Shown here one piece after another: positions 60,871 to 64,000 of a DNA stretch of 64,000 nt. Each line of letters begins with the position of its first letter. Within the stretch, counting starts at the first letter, position 1. The position numbers and the translations under genes are program-made. The DNA is taken from assembly GCA_036742455.1 (NCBI GenBank), contig DAINQU010000011.1, positions 1 to 64,000 on the forward strand, in the 5' to 3' direction. Under the pieces are notes generated by a model. The model was given only the letters and a program-made list of their open reading frames with translations, ran no database searches and was not told where the DNA came from. This stretch comes from CAIKZZ01 sp036742455 (lineage in GTDB: Bacteria; Pseudomonadota; Gammaproteobacteria; Steroidobacterales; Steroidobacteraceae).

Positions 60871-61632
60871 ATGAGCCACGAATCGCCACTCCCTCTCGCC
60901 GGAAAGGTTGCCCTCGTCACCGGGGGCGCGCGCCGCTTGGGCGCCCAAATCGCCCGTACGCTTCACGCGGCGGGCGCGTCGATCCTGATCCACTACCATC
61001 GCTCCGGTGACGAGGCGATCGCGTTGGTGGAGGAACTCAACACGCGAAGACCCGGCTCAGCCGAGCTCGCTTGCGCGGACCTGCTGGATGTCTCGCAGTT
61101 GCCGGGGCTGGTCGACAAAACGCTCACAACGTTCGGTCAGCTCGACATTCTGATCAACAACGCGTCCAGTTTTTACCCCACGCCACTCGGCGAGATCACG
61201 CTGCAGGCATTTGACGACCTGTTCGGCACCAACGTGCGGGCGCCTTTGTTCCTGTCCCAAGCCGCCGCTCCGGCCTTGCGGCGCAGCGAAGGCCTCATCG
61301 TCAACTTAGTGGATATCCACGGCTCACGGCCGTTGAAGCGGCACCCCGTTTATTCGTCGGCGAAAGCCGCTTTGAACATGCTCACCCAGTCCCTGGCCCG
61401 GGAACTCGGACCGGAGGTCCGCGTGAATGGCGTCGCGCCGGGTCCTGTCATGTGGCCCGAGGGGCCGATGGATCCGGAGCTCCAGCATCGGATTCTGGAC
61501 CGGACTGCGCTCAAGCGCATGGGGTCGGCGGTTGATATCGCCCGAGCCGTGTTGTTTTTCGCCACCAATGCGCCGTACGTGACCGGACAGATCTTAGCGG
61601 TCGACGGAGGCCGCTCGGTGGGCGGCTACTGA
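60871..61632 (+). CDS. folM: Pteridine reductase (FolM/PTR1-type SDR)
   Basis: A short-chain dehydrogenase of 253 residues, likely reducing dihydromonapterin or dihydrofolate. The motif TGGARRLGAQIARTL has the arginine typical of pteridine reductases. NNASSFYPTPLG and YSSAKAALNML (Tyr-x-x-x-Lys) follow, and the C-terminus has VTGQILAVDGGRSVGGY. Its 3' end overlaps the convergent folK gene by 39 bases; both belong to pterin and folate metabolism. Confidence 0.9.
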   Translation: MSHESPLPLAGKVALVTGGARRLGAQIARTLHAAGASILIHYHRSGDEAIALVEELNTRRPGSAELACADLLDVSQLPGLVDKTLTTFGQLDILINNASSFYPTPLGEITLQAFDDLFGTNVRAPLFLSQAAAPALRRSEGLIVNLVDIHGSRPLKRHPVYSSAKAALNMLTQSLARELGPEVRVNGVAPGPVMWPEGPMDPELQHRILDRTALKRMGSAVDIARAVLFFATNAPYVTGQILAVDGGRSVGGY

Positions 61633-62136
61633 ACGGGCGGGCGGGCGGGCGCCGGCCACGGCCACAGGCCGCAAATCATGTGCCGCTTGGTCAAAACCGG
61701 CCCAGAGCGAGGCGATGGACTCGTGGAGTACGGGATGCCGAACCTCGGGCGCAATTTCCGCCAGCGGCGCGAGCATAAAAGCGCGTTTTAAGAGATCTGG
61801 GCGGGGTAGCGTGGCGCCCGGAAAATCGCCCACGACGTCGCCGTACAAAAGCAGGTCAAGGTCCATGCGCCGAGGCGCCCATTTCGGCGCGGTGCGGCCG
61901 CGCCCGCACGCAGATTCCACCTCGTGTAAGACCGCTAAGAGCTGCTCCAGCGACAGGTCCGTTTCAAAACCCACGACCAAGTTAATGAAATCGGGTCCTT
62001 CGAATCCCACCGCTTGATTGGCATAGGCTTGGGAGACTCTGAGCCCTGGAAAATGAGCCCTTAGTGCGGTCAGCGCCGTGGTGAGGTTCTCTTCGGGCTC
62101 CACATTAGAGCCGGCTGCCACATAAACGGAGCGCAT
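61594..62136 (-). CDS. folK: Hydroxymethyldihydropterin pyrophosphokinase
   Basis: Activates 6-hydroxymethyl-dihydropterin with ATP in folate synthesis. The 180-residue protein has VYVAAGSNVEPEENL at the N-terminus, the FINLVVGFET strand, ESACGRGRTAPKWAPRRMDL and the Mg-binding DLDLLLYGD. The C-terminal 20-30 residues lie beyond the conserved domain and overlap folM. It follows folB by two bases, forming a folB-folK pair. Confidence 0.94.
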   Translation of the reverse strand: MRSVYVAAGSNVEPEENLTTALTALRAHFPGLRVSQAYANQAVGFEGPDFINLVVGFETDLSLEQLLAVLHEVESACGRGRTAPKWAPRRMDLDLLLYGDVVGDFPGATLPRPDLLKRAFMLAPLAEIAPEVRHPVLHESIASLWAGFDQAAHDLRPVAVAGARPPARSVAAHRAASVDR

Positions 62137-62138
62137 CT

Positions 62139-62507
62139 CTAGAGACCGAAATCGATGCGAGAGCGCTCAATCATGACGCCGACATCGCGACTACCGCGCA
62201 CGGCACCGGGCTTGTTCAGCACAATTTTGACCCACGGCAAACTGAACTCTCGGAGGATCAGGCGTGCGACCTCCTCCGCCAACGTTTCAACCAGGCCGTA
62301 ATGACTGGCTTCGACAAAAGCGATGACCGTCTTGGCCACCGACTTGTAGTCCAACGTGTCCGCAATATTGTCGGTCCGCGCCGCCTGCCGAATGTCGGCT
62401 GGGAATTCGAAATCAAAGCTCACGGTCTGGCGGATGGCCCGTTCCCAGTCGTAGATCCCGATCACGGTCTCAATGCGCAGATCGCGTAAGAAAATCCGGT
62501 CGTTCAT
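62139..62507 (-). CDS. folB: Dihydroneopterin aldolase
   Basis: Splits dihydroneopterin to the folate precursor. The 122-residue protein has DRIFLRDLRIETVIGIYDWE, the catalytic glutamate and lysine regions YGLVETLAEEVARLIL and WVKIVLNKPGAV, and typical length. I chose 62507 as the start because the family begins at the segment MNDRIFLRDL; longer in-frame extensions reach toward tsaD. Confidence 0.94.
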   Translation of the reverse strand: MNDRIFLRDLRIETVIGIYDWERAIRQTVSFDFEFPADIRQAARTDNIADTLDYKSVAKTVIAFVEASHYGLVETLAEEVARLILREFSLPWVKIVLNKPGAVRGSRDVGVMIERSRIDFGL

Positions 62508-62575
62508 CGATGCCAATCCCACTAAAGCGCCGTCGAGGGGCTGCACCCTACCAGTGTCGCTCGCGGGTTGCACGA

Positions 62576-63646
62576 TCAGGCGCCCGGCGGGCGCAAGTCC
62601 GTGAGCGACCATCGGGCCCGCGCCATGGGCCCGCCGACCGTTCGCTCGCCCGCTGCTAATCGCGCATGCCCCGCGTAGGCGATCATGGCGGCATTGTCGG
62701 TGCAGTACAGGGGGCGGGGGTACGCCGCGCGAGCACCGTGCATCGCCGCGACGTCGCTCAATCGGGCGCGCAAGCGGACGTTCGCCCCCACACCCCCGGC
62801 CACGACAACGGTCTGTCGACCGGTGGCCTTGAGCGCACGACCCACCTTGGTCGCCAGCGTATCGACCATCGCGTCCTCGAAGCCGCGCGCTAAATCCGCT
62901 CGAGCGACGGGATCATCCCCCGCCTTTTGAAGCGCCAATAAGGCGGCGGTCTTGAGTCCGCTAAAGCTGAAGTCAAATCCCGGTCGGTCGAGCATCGGGC
63001 GAGGAAATTTGTAAATACCCGTGCGACCTTGCTCTGCGAGGCGGGCGAGTTTTGCGCCGCCGGGGTACGTCAATCCCAGCAATTTTGCTGTTTTATCAAA
63101 GGCTTCGCCCGCTGCATCGTCGAGCGATTCACCCAATATTTGGTATTGGCCGACGCCCGCCACATCCACGATCATGGTGTGCCCCCCCGATACCAGCAGT
63201 GCCAGATAGGGGAAGGCCGGCGGATCCGGCTCCAGACGTGGCGCGAGCAAGTGCCCTTCCAGATGGTGGATACCGACGGCCGGCAGACCCCATGCCGCGG
63301 CCACGCTCACCCCCACCAGCGCACCGACCAAGAGCGCCCCGATAAGACCAGGCCCCGCGGTGTACGCAACACCGTGCAAGTCTTTCGGGCTGGAACCGGC
63401 TTCCTGCAGGACGGCCCGCACCATGGGGAGCAGCCGCCGCACGTGGTCGCGCGAGGCCAGTTCCGGCACAACGCCTCCCCAGACCTCGTGTAGATCCGTT
63501 TGGGTATAAACCCGATGCGCCATCAGCCCTTTGGCGCCGTCGTAGACGGCCACAGCCGTCTCGTCGCAGGACGATTCTATGGCTAAGACGCGCAGGGGAC
63601 CCCTCGTCAAAGGGCCTGGATCAGTTGGGTTTTGATTTTCTAGCAC
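62576..63646 (-). CDS. tsaD: tRNA N6-adenosine threonylcarbamoyltransferase TsaD
   Basis: Transfers threonylcarbamoyl to A37 of ANN-decoding tRNAs with TsaB and TsaE. The 356-residue protein has VLAIESSCDETAVAVYD, the metal ligands in HHLEGHLLAP, VSGGHTMIVDV and YPGGAKLARLAEQG, and VVAGGVGANVRLR. The GTG start gives an 18-residue extension before the usual N-terminus; no start codon lies closer. It is divergent from rpsU, a conserved arrangement. Confidence 0.95.
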   Translation of the reverse strand: MLENQNPTDPGPLTRGPLRVLAIESSCDETAVAVYDGAKGLMAHRVYTQTDLHEVWGGVVPELASRDHVRRLLPMVRAVLQEAGSSPKDLHGVAYTAGPGLIGALLVGALVGVSVAAAWGLPAVGIHHLEGHLLAPRLEPDPPAFPYLALLVSGGHTMIVDVAGVGQYQILGESLDDAAGEAFDKTAKLLGLTYPGGAKLARLAEQGRTGIYKFPRPMLDRPGFDFSFSGLKTAALLALQKAGDDPVARADLARGFEDAMVDTLATKVGRALKATGRQTVVVAGGVGANVRLRARLSDVAAMHGARAAYPRPLYCTDNAAMIAYAGHARLAAGERTVGGPMARARWSLTDLRPPGA

Positions 63647-63660
63647 AACCTACGTAGACT
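63632..63660 (+). promoter_or_regulatory. Predicted sigma-70 promoter of rpsU
   Basis: TTGATT (63632-63637) and TAGACT (63655-63660) are 17 bp apart, with a start near 63667. The promoter overlaps the 5' end of divergent tsaD. Confidence 0.55.
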
Positions 63661-63718
63661 AACCGGCTCTGCGCCCGACTGGTAGTCGGGACACACACTC
63701 GATTAAAGGTCGATCTCA

Positions 63719-63928
63719 ATGCCGAGCGTACGTATCCGCGAGAACGAATACTTCGATGCCGCCCTGCGCCGCTTCAAGCGCGCCTGCGAAAAGGCAGGCG
63801 TCCTCACGGAGCTTCGCCGCCGCGAATTCTACGAAAAGCCCACGCAGGAGCGTAAGCGCAAGAAGGCGGCTGCGGTAAAGCGCCACCTGAAGCGCGTGTC
63901 CCGCGAAGGCATGCGCGCGCCCCGTTGA
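63719..63928 (+). CDS. rpsU: Small-subunit ribosomal protein S21
   Basis: A basic ribosomal protein of 69 residues with PSVRIRENEYFDAALRRFKR, RRREFYEKPTQERKRKKAAA and a C-terminal basic tail. AAGG lies nine bases upstream of the ATG. It is the first gene of the conserved rpsU-(yqeY)-dnaG-rpoD macromolecular synthesis operon. Confidence 0.97.
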   Translation: MPSVRIRENEYFDAALRRFKRACEKAGVLTELRRREFYEKPTQERKRKKAAAVKRHLKRVSREGMRAPR

Positions 63929-63938
63929 GGGCACTCCG

Positions 63939-64000
63939 ATGACGCTGCGCGAACGCATCACCGAAGACATGAAGACGGCGATGCGCTCCGGCGACAAAGA
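63939..64000 (+). CDS. GatB/YqeY domain protein, 5' end only
   Basis: The first 20 or so codons read TLRERITEDMKTAMRSGDK after the ATG, the typical start of YqeY-like proteins found between rpsU and dnaG. It begins ten bases after the rpsU stop and runs off the right edge. Identity rests on this short stretch and its place. Confidence 0.8.
   Translation, partial: MTLRERITEDMKTAMRSGDK

Overview
The window is chromosomal DNA from a gammaproteobacterium. The 16S rRNA gene, the tyrS/rRNA junction and the order gshB-tonB-yqgE-ruvX-pyrB beside pilGHIJ-chpA, with pilT/pilU beside yggS-proC-yggT, all match the gene order known from Pseudomonas-like Gammaproteobacteria. The DNA is GC-rich and gene-dense, with many 3' ends overlapping by a few bases. 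I see no transposon, prophage, CRISPR array or genomic island. I cannot place the genus.

Layout. 1-2.1 kb: start of an rRNA operon on the minus strand (tandem promoters, 16S, tRNA-Ile; the rest lies off the left edge). 2.1-10.6 kb: tyrS, an M23 peptidase, ppk1/ppx, erpA, an EamA transporter, hemJ and rppH. 10.7-18.1 kb: a loose cobalamin-salvage group (btuC, btuD, riboswitch, btuB, ATP:cob(I)alamin adenosyltransferase) interleaved with tyrA, pdxH and a histidinol-phosphatase-like gene. 18.1-22.9 kb: cell-wall genes (ampD, mrcB, a TPR lipoprotein) plus rsmE. 22.9-31.7 kb: a Chp/Pil chemosensory cluster for type IV pili. 31.9-37.4 kb: gshB, tonB, yqgE, ruvX, pyrB, a PyrK-like electron-transfer subunit and yceH. 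37.4-43.3 kb: three successive PilT/PilU-type ATPases, then yggS, proC, yggT and yggU. 43.5-52.1 kb: an HU-like protein, a hydrolase, an FKBP, htpG, an L,D-transpeptidase, an mltD-like transglycosylase, a DUF2721 protein and a GT9 glycosyltransferase. 52.2-57.4 kb: split class II ribonucleotide reductase (nrdJa/nrdJb), hsp20 and a degP-like protease. 57.5-64 kb: an NDUFA9-like reductase, cca, a MidA-like methyltransferase, pteridine reductase, folK, folB, tsaD, rpsU and the start of a yqeY-like gene.

How the genes fit together. Vitamin B12 is the main theme. A riboswitch-controlled outer-membrane receptor, an inner-membrane permease and ATPase, and the adenosylating enzyme would supply the coenzyme used by the class II reductase NrdJ. 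NrdR-box-like sites lie in front of nrdJa. A second theme is surface motility: the Chp signalling system and the retraction ATPases are both here, but the MCP lacks a periplasmic sensor, no pilK or chpB is present, and there is an extra PilU-like ATPase. A third theme is stress response: sigma-32-like promoters precede htpG and hsp20, and a sigma-E-like promoter precedes the degP-like gene. No wholly unknown system stands out. The most unusual features are regulatory sites and departures from standard gene sets.
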